From Chitinophagaceae bacterium (GTDB taxonomy: Bacteria > Bacteroidota > Bacteroidia > Chitinophagales > Chitinophagaceae), in assembly GCA_016786885.1 (NCBI GenBank), contig JAEUVO010000085.1, forward strand, positions 17,661-81,660: a stretch of DNA of 64,000 nt, in the 5' to 3' direction. The notes under the pieces are model-generated. The model worked only from the letters and a program-made list of their open reading frames with translations. It searched no databases and was not told the origin of the DNA. The translations under genes were made by a program, and so were the position numbers. Numbering within the stretch: the first letter of the stretch is position 1; each line of letters starts with the position of its first letter. Shown here in pieces: positions 18,781 to 27,176 of the stretch.

Positions 18781-18821
18781 ACTCCAGGTCAAACTGGTCT
18801 GAATACTTCAATGAGATATTT

Positions 18822-18848
18822 GTCCCGCAATAATTGCGGGACTTTTTT
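18822..18848 (+). terminator. Rho-independent terminator after the zinc-ribbon gene
   Basis: A 9-bp perfect stem (GTCCCGCAA / TTGCGGGAC) with a 3-nt loop is followed directly by TTTTTT. It closes the Nif3/zinc-ribbon unit. Confidence 0.9.
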
Positions 18849-18937
18849 ATTGCTCTGCTGCTGACATCAATTTAGCAGTAACCAAATCTCTGGCGATCTG
18901 TATAACCTGTAACTAAAATCCCTAATTTGCTTTTCAA

Positions 18938-20635
18938 ATGCTGACCCGTCTTTCTATAAATAATTATGCCATCATAGATGAACTGGAAATTGATTTTCCA
19001 GGCAGTCTTAACGTTATTACAGGAGAGACTGGTGCCGGTAAGTCCATTATTGTTGGTGCTTTGGGATTGATCCTGGGAGACAGGGCCGATTCAACCGCAC
19101 TGGTGAATAAAGAAAAGAAATGTGTGGTAGAAGGAGTGTTCAAAGCAGATAAGAAAAAGGCGGTGCTTGCATTTTTGAAGGAGAATGAACTGGATGCGGA
19201 TGATGAGTTGGTGTTAAGACGGGAAATTGGAACCAATGGCAAATCAAGGGCATTTGTAAACGATACTCCTGTGAATCTTTCACAGTTACAAGAATTGAGT
19301 TCACTATTAGTAGACCTGCATCAGCAGTTTGATACAGTAGAAGTGGGTGAATCCGGGTTTCAGCGGGAAGTACTGGATGCTTTAGCAGGGCATTCGACAG
19401 TAATGGAGGAATACCAGCAGGTTTTCCAGCAATGGCAGTTGGTGAAAAAGGAATGTGAAGAATTAATAAGCCAGAAACAACAATTTGATAAGGAAGCTGA
19501 TTATAACCGTTTTCAGTTTACAGAGCTGGAAGAAGCAGGGTTCAAGGAAAATGAACTGGAAGAAATTGATGCCGAACTGAAATTGCTGAACAACTCAGAA
19601 GGCATCAAAGCGGCATTAAGTAAAACTTATTTTGAACTCAGAGAAAGTGAAAGCCCGGTGGTGCAGCAACTAAAAGCATTGCTGAACCAGTTGAATACCT
19701 ATGCTTCTTATCATCCGGATCTGCCTGCTCTGCTGCAACGTTTGCAATCAACACAAATTGAATTACAGGACATCGCTGATGATGTGGATCGTATCAGTAA
19801 TCATATCAATTATGATCCGGAAAAAATTGAACGATTGAATGAGCGGCTTTCACTGGGATATAAGCTGCAAAAGAAACATGGCGTCAGTTCTACTAATGAA
19901 CTGCTTGACATTCAAAAAAAATTGGCAACTAAACTGCAGTCTGTACTCAATATTGATAATTCTATTCAGCAAAAAGAGAAAGAAAAGGATAAACTTTTTG
20001 CTGACGCCATACTACTAGCCAAAAAGATAGCTGAAGGCCGGAAAAAGCAGGTAAAACCACTGGAGGATAAAGTAAATAAGCTGCTTACACAGGTAGGTAT
20101 GCCCAATGCAAAACTTAAAGTGGATATTAATCTAGTTGAATTGAATTTTTTTGGAGTAGATATAATCGATTTTCTTTTTAATGCCAACTTGCCTGCCGGC
20201 GAGGCAGGTAAAAGCGGACAGTTTCAGCCAGTTCGCAAGGTAGCCAGTGGCGGCGAACTCAGCCGCCTGATGCTTTGTATTAAATCGTTAGTAGCGCAAT
20301 CTGTTGACCTGCCCACGATGATCTTCGATGAGATTGATACTGGTATTTCTGGTGAAGCAGCCAGACAGGTTGGCATCATCATGAAAGAACTGGCAGCACA
20401 GCGACAGGTTATTTGCATCACTCATCAGCCACAGATCGCCGGCAAGGCAGCAGCACATTTTTTTGTATACAAAGAGATAGTAAAGCCTGCCTCGCCGGGA
20501 GGTAGGGATGCTGTTAAAACAAATATCCGCCGTTTGTCTACTGAAGAAAGAATTACCACCATTGCTAAAATGCTCAGTGGTGAAAAACCAACTGCTGCAG
20601 CTATGGAAAATGCAAGAGAAATGGTGATGAATTAA
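18938..20635 (+). CDS. recN: DNA repair ATPase RecN
   Basis: SMC-like protein acting in double-strand-break repair by recombination. The Walker A GETGAGKSIIVGAL lies near residue 28, a long coiled coil occupies the middle, and the ABC signature VASGGELSRLML and Walker B TMIFDEIDTG are near the C-terminus. Length is 565 residues. Two 7-residue segments look inserted: LPAGEAG (residues 418-424), just before the signature region, and PASPGGR (517-523), near the C-terminus. Each is encoded by a GC-rich palindromic 21-nt block in an otherwise AT-rich gene, and both keep the frame. They fall in loop positions, so the protein is probably functional. Confidence 0.95.
   Translation: MLTRLSINNYAIIDELEIDFPGSLNVITGETGAGKSIIVGALGLILGDRADSTALVNKEKKCVVEGVFKADKKKAVLAFLKENELDADDELVLRREIGTNGKSRAFVNDTPVNLSQLQELSSLLVDLHQQFDTVEVGESGFQREVLDALAGHSTVMEEYQQVFQQWQLVKKECEELISQKQQFDKEADYNRFQFTELEEAGFKENELEEIDAELKLLNNSEGIKAALSKTYFELRESESPVVQQLKALLNQLNTYASYHPDLPALLQRLQSTQIELQDIADDVDRISNHINYDPEKIERLNERLSLGYKLQKKHGVSSTNELLDIQKKLATKLQSVLNIDNSIQQKEKEKDKLFADAILLAKKIAEGRKKQVKPLEDKVNKLLTQVGMPNAKLKVDINLVELNFFGVDIIDFLFNANLPAGEAGKSGQFQPVRKVASGGELSRLMLCIKSLVAQSVDLPTMIFDEIDTGISGEAARQVGIIMKELAAQRQVICITHQPQIAGKAAAHFFVYKEIVKPASPGGRDAVKTNIRRLSTEERITTIAKMLSGEKPTAAAMENAREMVMN
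20189..20209. repeat. In-frame palindromic insertion 1 in recN
   Basis: A 21-nt block containing CCTGCC-GGCGA-GGCAGG, a perfect 6-bp palindrome arm pair. It encodes LPAGEAG between NAN and KSGQF, where I expect RecN relatives to read straight through. The GC content far exceeds the flanks. Confidence 0.65.
20486..20506. repeat. In-frame palindromic insertion 2 in recN
   Basis: A 21-nt block with arms CCTGCCT and AGGTAGG (one wobble) around CGCCGGG. It encodes exactly seven residues, PASPGGR, between YKEIVK and DAVKTNIRRLS. Its arms and centre resemble insertion 1 read from the other strand. Confidence 0.6.
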
Positions 20636-20782
20636 CCCTTTACAGTTAGTATTGCTTTTACTACGTATCCCTACTTTCAGCACACCATAACTGATTCGGA
20701 AATACACGGCCATGCCAATCCCTGCATGGTTATTGTAATTATTGGAATAACCCTACAGCTTAAAACAACTAAATCCGAACTT

Positions 20783-22441
20783 ATGAAAACTGTAAAGCAA
20801 GTCCTGTTTTTGTGTGCACTGCTTGGCCAACTGGTGCTTACCGCACAGGTACAATGGTACCAAAACCAGGATGGTCACAATCAACCCAATGGCACTTATG
20901 CCACGTCTATTGAATCATTATCGAAACATTCTTTTGTTGCCTGTTACCTCTGGAGGATGGATAATGAAAATTTTACCTGGAAGATATCCAAGTCGCATAC
21001 TAATGGAACAGAACAGCGAACTTTTTTCCTTAGTGGCCCTTCCGGTATGGCTGAAATAAAAACAGGGTATCGCAATACTGTGTATGTCCTTTTTCGCAGT
21101 TTTCCTTTTGCACAGGATCCGCAATACACTGTCTATAAGCTGGACAGTAACCTGGTGATAAGAGCACAAAAAAATATCAGTTTCCCTGATGCGTACAGCA
21201 TTTTCAACCTCAATGTGTTTGAATTGGATGATGCAGGCAATGTATACCTCGCCGGTGATGGGCAATATCCTGATGGCCCCGGGTTTAGCCCTGCTTCCTT
21301 TGTGATGAAGACAGACAAAAACCTGGTGACGAAATGGAGCCATATGGATTCTGTACAAACATCGTACAGCCGCCTGCATGTAGAGCGCAACGGAACAGTA
21401 AGGCTGATTGAAGATTTTTTTGGTTTCTTTCCTGCTGTCAAGATTCAAAAAATAAGTGCCGGCGGACAGTTGTTGCAAACAAAGATTATACAAACCGATG
21501 AAGGAAGACAAAGTCTCTCTTCTGCACTGGATAAAGATGATAACCTGTTATTGTTTGGCGGAAAGGCAAGCGGTGAATCACAAAGCATGTACTTGTATAA
21601 ACTCTCGAGACATACGGGTAATGTAGTGTATCGTAAAACACATTTCACAGCACCCGGTACACAGCTTGATGATCTGAAGCTTGATGAGGACGGAAACATA
21701 TTTTCATTGGTAACACAGTATTTCGCCACGGGCAGTATGTGCCGGGTCAGCCGCATCAGTGCCGGCAGCGGAAATATTTATTGGAGCCGTTCTTTCCCTT
21801 TTGCACAGGATAGTTGTGTGCTCACCAAAATTGTAAATGGCAACAATGACCGTTTTTATGTGGTAGGAGAAAGAAGAAGCGGCAATTATTTTTCCAAAGG
21901 CTTTGCCCTGCGGATAAAAAAGAATGGCAATACGGATGGTCATTTCCCTTCTCCGGATAGTGTAGGGTTTCAACGTTCCCATTACTTATTACAGGGTATT
22001 ACAGACAGAGATGATCAACTGATCGCTATTGGTAATACCAATGACCTGGACACCCTGGCAGGTGCCGGTACCTACTATCGTTCTTTTGCTGTCCGGTTTG
22101 GCAGCAACCGTCATCATCATGGATGCGATGATGCAGGAAAACCCGGTATCGAAACAGCGTCGGCAGCAATGACTGAAACGGAAGAAATACCACTGACAGG
22201 TAAGCCGGTTGTATATCCAAACCCGGCGCAGGACCATATAACCATAAGTAATATTGAAAAAGAGAACTACAACCATATAGCGGTGTACAATATGCTGGGT
22301 ACTCTGCTGTTTCAGCAAACAATAAACAATAGCACGGCCCGGCTTGATGTAAGCACACTGAGCGGGGGAGTGTACCTGCTGGTGCTGCGTTCTTCTAGTA
22401 GTCGTAAAGAACAGCAGCTGAGATTTGCGGTGAAGAGATAA
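20783..22441 (+). CDS. Secreted T9SS-sorted beta-propeller-like protein
   Basis: About 552 residues: a signal peptide (MKTVKQVLFLCALLGQLVLTAQ), repeated strand segments with recurring DD.GN and D..NL turns suggesting a beta-propeller-like body, and a C-terminal type A T9SS sorting domain beginning at VVYPNPAQDHITIS. I choose the ATG at 20783 because it gives a clean signal peptide. Cargo function unknown. Body fold is inference from repeated turns only. Confidence 0.75.
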   Translation: MKTVKQVLFLCALLGQLVLTAQVQWYQNQDGHNQPNGTYATSIESLSKHSFVACYLWRMDNENFTWKISKSHTNGTEQRTFFLSGPSGMAEIKTGYRNTVYVLFRSFPFAQDPQYTVYKLDSNLVIRAQKNISFPDAYSIFNLNVFELDDAGNVYLAGDGQYPDGPGFSPASFVMKTDKNLVTKWSHMDSVQTSYSRLHVERNGTVRLIEDFFGFFPAVKIQKISAGGQLLQTKIIQTDEGRQSLSSALDKDDNLLLFGGKASGESQSMYLYKLSRHTGNVVYRKTHFTAPGTQLDDLKLDEDGNIFSLVTQYFATGSMCRVSRISAGSGNIYWSRSFPFAQDSCVLTKIVNGNNDRFYVVGERRSGNYFSKGFALRIKKNGNTDGHFPSPDSVGFQRSHYLLQGITDRDDQLIAIGNTNDLDTLAGAGTYYRSFAVRFGSNRHHHGCDDAGKPGIETASAAMTETEEIPLTGKPVVYPNPAQDHITISNIEKENYNHIAVYNMLGTLLFQQTINNSTARLDVSTLSGGVYLLVLRSSSSRKEQQLRFAVKR

Positions 22442-22464
22442 TATTACCTTAATACAGATTTAAT

Positions 22465-22500
22465 AAATGGAGGGCTGCCTGCTCTCCATTTTGCTTTTTT
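22465..22500 (+). terminator. Probable terminator after the T9SS gene
   Basis: Stem AAATGGAG / CTCCATTT around an 11-nt loop, followed by TTGCTTTTTT. It lies 24 nt after the stop codon. Confidence 0.65.
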
Positions 22501-22590
22501 GGGAAAAAAATACCATAAAATGGTTATTGACTTTTCAATGTATAAATTGGAAATTACGGGTGAATCCTACTATTAACTCAAAACTCTTTT

Positions 22591-24402
22591 ATGCGATTTA
22601 AATCTGCCAAAACCGAAGGGTATATCGTTTATGCTGTAACAGGCACTAATACGGTTTCTTTTGCGATTGATTTCCGGGATGCGAACACAAAAAAATTATT
22701 GGGATTTGCCGTGGAACGAATTGATAAACGAAATGGTGGCCGGAAGTTCATGGAAGGCTATAAAGTATTTAAACAACTGCTGCCTTCTCCTACTGAAGAT
22801 ACGGAAGTAAGCACCTATACACATCCGGTACAGAGTTTTGTTTGGGACGATTTCACCTGTTTTGGTGATACTGAATATGAATACTACTTCTTCCCTCTTA
22901 AAGGAACTCCTAAAGCAATTGACAGAACCGGGAGAAAGATTTCCATAAAAGTGAAGACAGAGAAATTATTCAGTGATACAGCACATGATATTTTTTTCAA
23001 CCGCGGAGTAGCCAGCAGCCAGGCGTACCGCAGAAAATTTTTTAATCTCCCACCCGATAAAATGAATAATCCCGATATGTACCTGCGGGCAATGAACTGG
23101 CTTAGCCGGCAGTTGGATGATGCCCTACTTGATTTTATCAAACAAGCAGAAAAAGGAGATACCCTATTGGGATGTTTTTATGAATTTCATTACCAGCCGG
23201 TGGTACAGGCTTTTAAAGAAGCGCTTGACAGAGGTGTGAAAGTGCAGATTATTGTTGATGCCAAAGAAAATGAAAGCACGGATAAAGATGGAAATTTTCA
23301 TGAAAGCTTTCCAAGGGTAAAAAACCTTGAAACATTAAAAAAGGCCGGGTTCTCTCTAAAAAAATCAGATAAGATAATTTTTCAACGCACAGCTAAAACA
23401 AACGATATACAGCATAACAAGTTCATCGTATTTGTAAGTAAAAAGCAAAACAATGCACCGGTTGCTGTCTGGACTGGTTCAACCAATATTTCAATGGGAG
23501 GCATTCATGGCCAGACAAATGTGGGCCATTGGGTACGAAATAAAAAAACAGCGGAATTGTATAAGAAATATTGGGAAATACTTTCTAAAGATCCCGGTGG
23601 AAAAGAAGGGGATGACAGGTCAACTGTCCTGAAGAAAAATAATGCCCTTAAGGCTGATATAATGAAATTACAAGACGATATCGAATTCAAAGACTGGGAT
23701 GACGTACCCATCGGCATTACACCGATATTCAGCCCCCGGAAAGGGTTGACCATGCTGGAAACCTATGTAAAAATGATGGACAACGCCAAAGACGCAGCCT
23801 GTATTACACTGGCATTTGGCATAAACAAATTGTTTAAAGATTATTTGCTGGATAATACAGATCAGAACCATATCAGTTTCCTGTTGCTGGAAAAACAGGA
23901 CAAACCCAAAAAGAACAGTAAGCAGCCTTTTGTAAAGATTGGCGCTAAGCAAAATGTTTACCAGGCCTGGGGTTCGTATATCAATGATAATCTTTACCAG
24001 TGGGCCGAAGAAACTTCTGCCAGACAGCTGGGATTAAATACCCATGTAGTTTATATCCATTCTAAATTCCTTTTAGTTGACCCGCTGAGTGATGACCCTG
24101 TGGTGGTAACAGGCTCTGCAAACTTTAGCGAACCATCCACCAATGCTAATGACGAGAACATGATTATCATCCGTGGCAATCAGCGGGCTGCTGATATTTA
24201 CTTTACAGAGTTTAACAGGCTTTTCAATCACTACTATTTCCGGGCAGTGTATAGTAACGTTAAGCAGGACAGGGCCACAAAGGATGCAAACATTTTCCTT
24301 CAACCCAGTGATAAATGGCTGGAGAAATACAAAAAGGGCAAGTACCGCTACAAAAGGGTGGAGATGTTTTCAAAAATGGAGGGGTTTACAGAAATTGATT
24401 GA
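22591..24402 (+). CDS. Phospholipase-D-like domain protein
   Basis: A 603-residue protein without signal peptide, so probably cytoplasmic. An N-terminal beta domain of unknown type (about 1-125) precedes two PLD-type halves. The second half has a full HKD motif: H490, K492, D497, then GSAN at 508-511. The first has H275 and K277 followed by GSTN (296-299), but the expected Asp is Val282. PLD-family enzymes cleave phosphodiesters in lipids or nucleic acids by a His nucleophile; the substrate is not deducible. Just downstream lies a fragment resembling a DNA methyltransferase tail, so a DNA-related or defence role is possible but only an inference. Confidence 0.82.
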   Translation: MRFKSAKTEGYIVYAVTGTNTVSFAIDFRDANTKKLLGFAVERIDKRNGGRKFMEGYKVFKQLLPSPTEDTEVSTYTHPVQSFVWDDFTCFGDTEYEYYFFPLKGTPKAIDRTGRKISIKVKTEKLFSDTAHDIFFNRGVASSQAYRRKFFNLPPDKMNNPDMYLRAMNWLSRQLDDALLDFIKQAEKGDTLLGCFYEFHYQPVVQAFKEALDRGVKVQIIVDAKENESTDKDGNFHESFPRVKNLETLKKAGFSLKKSDKIIFQRTAKTNDIQHNKFIVFVSKKQNNAPVAVWTGSTNISMGGIHGQTNVGHWVRNKKTAELYKKYWEILSKDPGGKEGDDRSTVLKKNNALKADIMKLQDDIEFKDWDDVPIGITPIFSPRKGLTMLETYVKMMDNAKDAACITLAFGINKLFKDYLLDNTDQNHISFLLLEKQDKPKKNSKQPFVKIGAKQNVYQAWGSYINDNLYQWAEETSARQLGLNTHVVYIHSKFLLVDPLSDDPVVVTGSANFSEPSTNANDENMIIIRGNQRAADIYFTEFNRLFNHYYFRAVYSNVKQDRATKDANIFLQPSDKWLEKYKKGKYRYKRVEMFSKMEGFTEID

Positions 24403-24416
24403 TGTTGTTAAAATAA

Positions 24417-24551
24417 CCCCGCAACGCAGAGTTCCCCATGGATAAGATACAGATTATTACCATTGAGGATTTATTCAATGGCAAACAACCCCAGTTGCCC
24501 GGCGTCGCCGAAAATGAAACCTTGTTGGTAATAAAAAAAATATTCTCATAG
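24417..24551 (+). pseudogene. Remnant of a DNA methyltransferase-like C-terminus
   Basis: A 45-codon stretch, open from 24417, of which 37 codons follow an ATG at 24438. It reads KIQIITIEDLFNGKQPQLPG, a run I associate with the extreme C-terminus of Mod-type site-specific DNA methyltransferases. The resemblance stops after AENET, where such proteins usually continue with Phe-Lys-Lys and here a new frame ends at TAG. An upstream in-frame stop at 24414 cuts off anything larger. I read it as a decayed remnant of a lost restriction-modification gene rather than a working small gene. Confidence 0.4.
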
Positions 24552-24749
24552 CCATTTTTTTAAAAGATGTCAGCCTTATGTGTAACAGTTATGCAAAAAA
24601 TGAAATACAGCTCTCAAATGGCAGGTGTGCTTTCTTTCAGATGGAGTCGTAGAATATACAAATGTTATTATTTATTTTAGAATGTCAATAGCCAATTCTA
24701 ATTATTCGTTATACAAATTCAGAAAGTTGGATGAACCGCAGCACAATAT

Positions 24750-25745
24750 TCAACTAATATTTTCGCCCATTAATAGTTCAGCATTGTCCAGAACTTTTAA
24801 TTCTTTGCCACTTGCCTCATCAAGCAGATAATCAGAAAAGATAGAAGCTAGCGGCATTTGGGCCAGCGGTTCAAGAAACAAAAACTGCCCCTGGGGGTTC
24901 ACCTCCAGCCATACATATTCGCCTTCTGGTGTGATCTTAAGGTCAAGAATACCCATGGCTAAGCCTAGGTGGTCAAGTACCTTTCTTATTTTTTTATGTA
25001 GTGAATCAGGCACATCCCACTTTTTTATTGGAACATTAAGGTTAGGCCGCCAGTCAAGTTCTTCGGTTTCAATAATTGCCGCATATGATTTGTTACCAAA
25101 ACAATTGAGCCTGATATGTTTTGTTCCTTCAATATATTCCTGGTAAACAGCAGGGCAAACACGGAACGAAGCGGGGTCTGTTTTCCGGGCATCATCCATA
25201 AACGTAGTGAACATAAGCGGGCCGGCAGCGCCTACAACTGGTTTTACAATTACTTTACCCTTTTGTGAGTCAATAAATTCCTGTACTTCATTCTGCGACT
25301 GACTGATAAGTGTATCAGGTATCCTGAAGCCGCACTTCCTAGCAACAGATAATTGGTATATCTTATTTGCTGCTTTATCAGTTGCAGACGGTGCCGATAT
25401 CCATTTACCGGTAAATGCCGATTCAAGGATTCCGCCAAGGCTGCCTCTGCAATCGTTATTGATCAGCTTCACTTGGTGATCATTTTCCATTTCAAATTCG
25501 AACTGCTGATCGGCTCTTACTCTTCTCCACCATATTAAATCAGCTTCTTTTACATTGATAGAAATACCATCACTGGTGTAGAGATATGCATTCTCTTCAT
25601 TATTGACGTTTCTCCACATTACCCTGTTTGTAGTAGTCAACTGATCACATTCTATAATGTGGCAGTCGTCATATCCTTTACCTTTCAGCGTATTCCTGAT
25701 AGTGACTGCATGTATGTCGTCTTTTATTGTAATAATAAGTATCAT
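24750..25745 (-). CDS. ATP-grasp peptide maturase (MvdD/graspetide-synthetase-like)
   Basis: RimK-type ATP-grasp ligase of 331 residues resembling the enzymes that form side-chain ester or amide rings in microviridin-type peptides (graspetides). The MvdD-like pre-ATP-grasp domain ends in ADLIWWRR (WWRR at 72-75). The ATP-grasp fold follows, with the KVIVKP strand (164-169) and the metal-binding LDLKITPEGE and LEVNPQGQ (280-287) segments. I place the start at the ATG of MILIITIKDD (25745). The upstream in-frame extension would run through the intergenic hairpin. It lies 70 nt downstream of a 77-residue gene with a Cys/Ser/Asp-rich tail, its likely substrate. No transporter or peptidase is adjacent. 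Confidence 0.85.
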   Translation of the reverse strand: MILIITIKDDIHAVTIRNTLKGKGYDDCHIIECDQLTTTNRVMWRNVNNEENAYLYTSDGISINVKEADLIWWRRVRADQQFEFEMENDHQVKLINNDCRGSLGGILESAFTGKWISAPSATDKAANKIYQLSVARKCGFRIPDTLISQSQNEVQEFIDSQKGKVIVKPVVGAAGPLMFTTFMDDARKTDPASFRVCPAVYQEYIEGTKHIRLNCFGNKSYAAIIETEELDWRPNLNVPIKKWDVPDSLHKKIRKVLDHLGLAMGILDLKITPEGEYVWLEVNPQGQFLFLEPLAQMPLASIFSDYLLDEASGKELKVLDNAELLMGENIS

Positions 25746-25770
25746 AGTTTGAAGCGTTTTTAGTTTATAG

Positions 25771-25808
25771 AAATACCCCTTCAGGCAAATTGCTTTAAAG
25801 GGGTATTT
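25771..25808 (-). terminator. Hairpin between candidate precursor and maturase
   Basis: An 11-bp perfect stem (AAATACCCCTT / AAGGGGTATTT) with a 16-nt loop lies between the 77-residue gene and the ATP-grasp gene. T residues follow, so it may be a partial terminator allowing more precursor than enzyme transcript, as in many RiPP operons (inference). Confidence 0.6.
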
Positions 25809-25815
25809 TTTGAGG

Positions 25816-26049
25816 CTAATCCATATCACAATCATCAGAACAGCCCCCTGAGCAAGATTCTGTCCCTGCTCCAACTAACCCTCCTAAAGGACTTTTAATC
25901 CCATAGAAATCACGGAGGTCCTTTTCCCATTGTTTTAACTGCTCCGGTTTCGTAAGTCGTACATACGATGTTACCTGTGCAGCAAATACAACAGGAGGTA
26001 CTCCTTTTCTGGTTGATTTGGCGCTTACTTTACTACCGAGTTTTGCCAT
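25816..26049 (-). CDS. Candidate RiPP precursor (graspetide type)
   Basis: A 77-residue protein with a basic N-terminus, a middle helix-like segment (TKPEQLKQWEKDLRDFYG, about 33-50), a SPLGG motif at 53-57, and a 15-residue tail TESCSGGCSDDCDMD (63-77). The tail offers hydroxyl donors (Thr63, Ser65, Ser67, Ser71) and acid acceptors (Glu64, Asp72, 73, 75, 77), the pair that ATP-grasp graspetide enzymes cross-link, plus three Cys. The Gly-Gly could be a leader cleavage site. It starts at ATG 26049 with an unusually strong ribosome binding site. I do not recognise a named family; identification as precursor rests on size, tail composition and the neighbouring maturase. Confidence 0.6.
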   Translation of the reverse strand: MAKLGSKVSAKSTRKGVPPVVFAAQVTSYVRLTKPEQLKQWEKDLRDFYGIKSPLGGLVGAGTESCSGGCSDDCDMD

Positions 26050-26053
26050 TTTT

Positions 26054-26060
26054 CCTCCTT
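26054..26060 (-). promoter_or_regulatory. Strong Shine-Dalgarno site of the candidate precursor
   Basis: AAGGAGG sits four nt before the ATG of the 77-residue gene. Such near-perfect anti-SD matches are rare among the genes of this window, which fits high expression of a precursor peptide. Confidence 0.7.
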
Positions 26061-26170
26061 TTGTTTAATAGTTAAGAAATGGTTTCGGATATTTCAATAC
26101 TGGAAAGTTGAGCTTTATATAAACAAAAGTCAATACCCTTTTTGGGTTAGTCAATCTTAAAAATTAAAAA

Positions 26171-26214
26171 CCCTGTCATCCGAAATCCCGGGGAGGGAAA
26201 TCGGAGCGACAGGG
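26171..26214 (-). terminator. Nested terminator hairpin upstream of the candidate precursor
   Basis: A nested stem: CCCTGTC/GACAGGG outside, TCCGA/TCGGA in the middle and TCCC/GGGA inside. On the minus strand it is followed by TTTTTAATTTTT. It ends the transcript of the 26244-26753 gene and separates it from the 77-residue gene. Confidence 0.85.
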
Positions 26215-26243
26215 CTCTTTATGTATACCGTCTCAGTTAATAT

Positions 26244-26753
26244 CTATGCACACAGCTCCACTTTGAACGCCAGGCTGAAGTAGCGGAAGAACTCTCCTCT
26301 GTCGTTACTGCTGTAGCCGTTCCAGGCCTGGCCAAAAGTAAAGGGATGTTTGTTACCGCTGGCAGCTTCGCCGATACCAACAATACCATCATTGGTCTGC
26401 AGTCGGAAACCATAGGTAGCATCTTTTTTTAGCGCTACAGGTTCCAGTTCAAAGCGGATCCAATGCGTGCCGTCATTTTTATCTACCGGCCGGCTGGTAC
26501 TGCCAATGGCTGGTCCCCAGGTATTAGTAGCGGCATCAAATTCATGCAGGGTAAGAGCCACTTCACCGGGTTGTGTCACGGCGGAGGCATATACCTGTAT
26601 GTTGTTGACTAATCCTTCTGAGGGGCAAATAAATGTTTGTCCGGCAAGGCGGTCATGGGCATGGGGTTTAAGATGACCGATCCAGAGAGTAGTGTTGTTC
26701 TGTGCCTGGCTAAGTACCGGGCGGGAATGGCTGCTGTGTTTTTTAGTTTCCAT
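26244..26753 (-). CDS. Hypothetical protein, beta-sandwich-like
   Basis: A 169-residue protein with no signal peptide. Pattern suggests a beta-sandwich (jelly-roll) module like the carbohydrate-binding or choice-of-anchor type: alternating strands such as TLWIGHL, AGQTFICPSEG, GEVALTLHEF, HWIRFELEPVALKK and ATYGFRLQT. I do not recognise a named family. It is upstream of the graspetide-like locus on the same strand but separated from it by a strong terminator, so a shared role is uncertain. The start is the ATG of METKKHSSHS (26753); an in-frame extension of nine residues is less likely. Confidence 0.6.
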   Translation of the reverse strand: METKKHSSHSRPVLSQAQNNTTLWIGHLKPHAHDRLAGQTFICPSEGLVNNIQVYASAVTQPGEVALTLHEFDAATNTWGPAIGSTSRPVDKNDGTHWIRFELEPVALKKDATYGFRLQTNDGIVGIGEAASGNKHPFTFGQAWNGYSSNDRGEFFRYFSLAFKVELCA

Positions 26754-27176
26754 AATATATCTGCATTTTAAAATAAACAAATCGGGGGTACGGTTGCAGC
26801 TGGTAATGGTAAAAAAAGAACTGGTGTTATGTCAGAAACTCCCGTTTCCGGGTATTATTGTGCGACTGACAAAAATCAGTTATAAAATTAATAACAGATT
26901 GTGCTAATCTTATAGGGAGATTTACCAATCTTTTTAAGTAAATTGTCAATGACCTGGCGGGTAAAAGAGAATGTGGATAACCCCGGAAATGAGGTGAAAA
27001 AATGGTGCAGAAAGAAAAATTTTTTTCCAAACCATTTTGCTCTTTATTTCGCCTCACTGACTGACGGACACATTCCTATAACGAAGAAGTAATAATTTCT
27101 TAAAACAAGATGGAACTAACCCGGTGGTCATTGGTGAACAACTGATGGTTTAACTCTTTATCTCCCTACCTGAACA
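26754..27176. other. 423-nt intergenic region upstream of dnaB
   Basis: It separates the divergent hypothetical gene and dnaB. I see no tRNA, no coding sequence, and no convincing promoter pair. Minor features are a small ACTGA/TCAGT hairpin near 26864-26881 and AT-rich runs near 27010-27030. Confidence 0.5.

Noticed and set aside
18130..18792. 220-codon open frame opposite the zinc-ribbon gene
   Set aside because: Phe-rich shadow of a Lys/Glu-rich coiled coil read in the antisense direction.
20918..21511. 197-codon open frame opposite the T9SS propeller-like gene
   Set aside because: The plus-strand gene has a signal peptide and sorting domain; the antisense frame has neither a family pattern nor a ribosome binding site.
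24625..24831. 68-codon open frame between the methyltransferase remnant and the ATP-grasp gene
   Set aside because: It overlaps the 3' end of the ATP-grasp gene, shows no motif and has no ribosome binding site.
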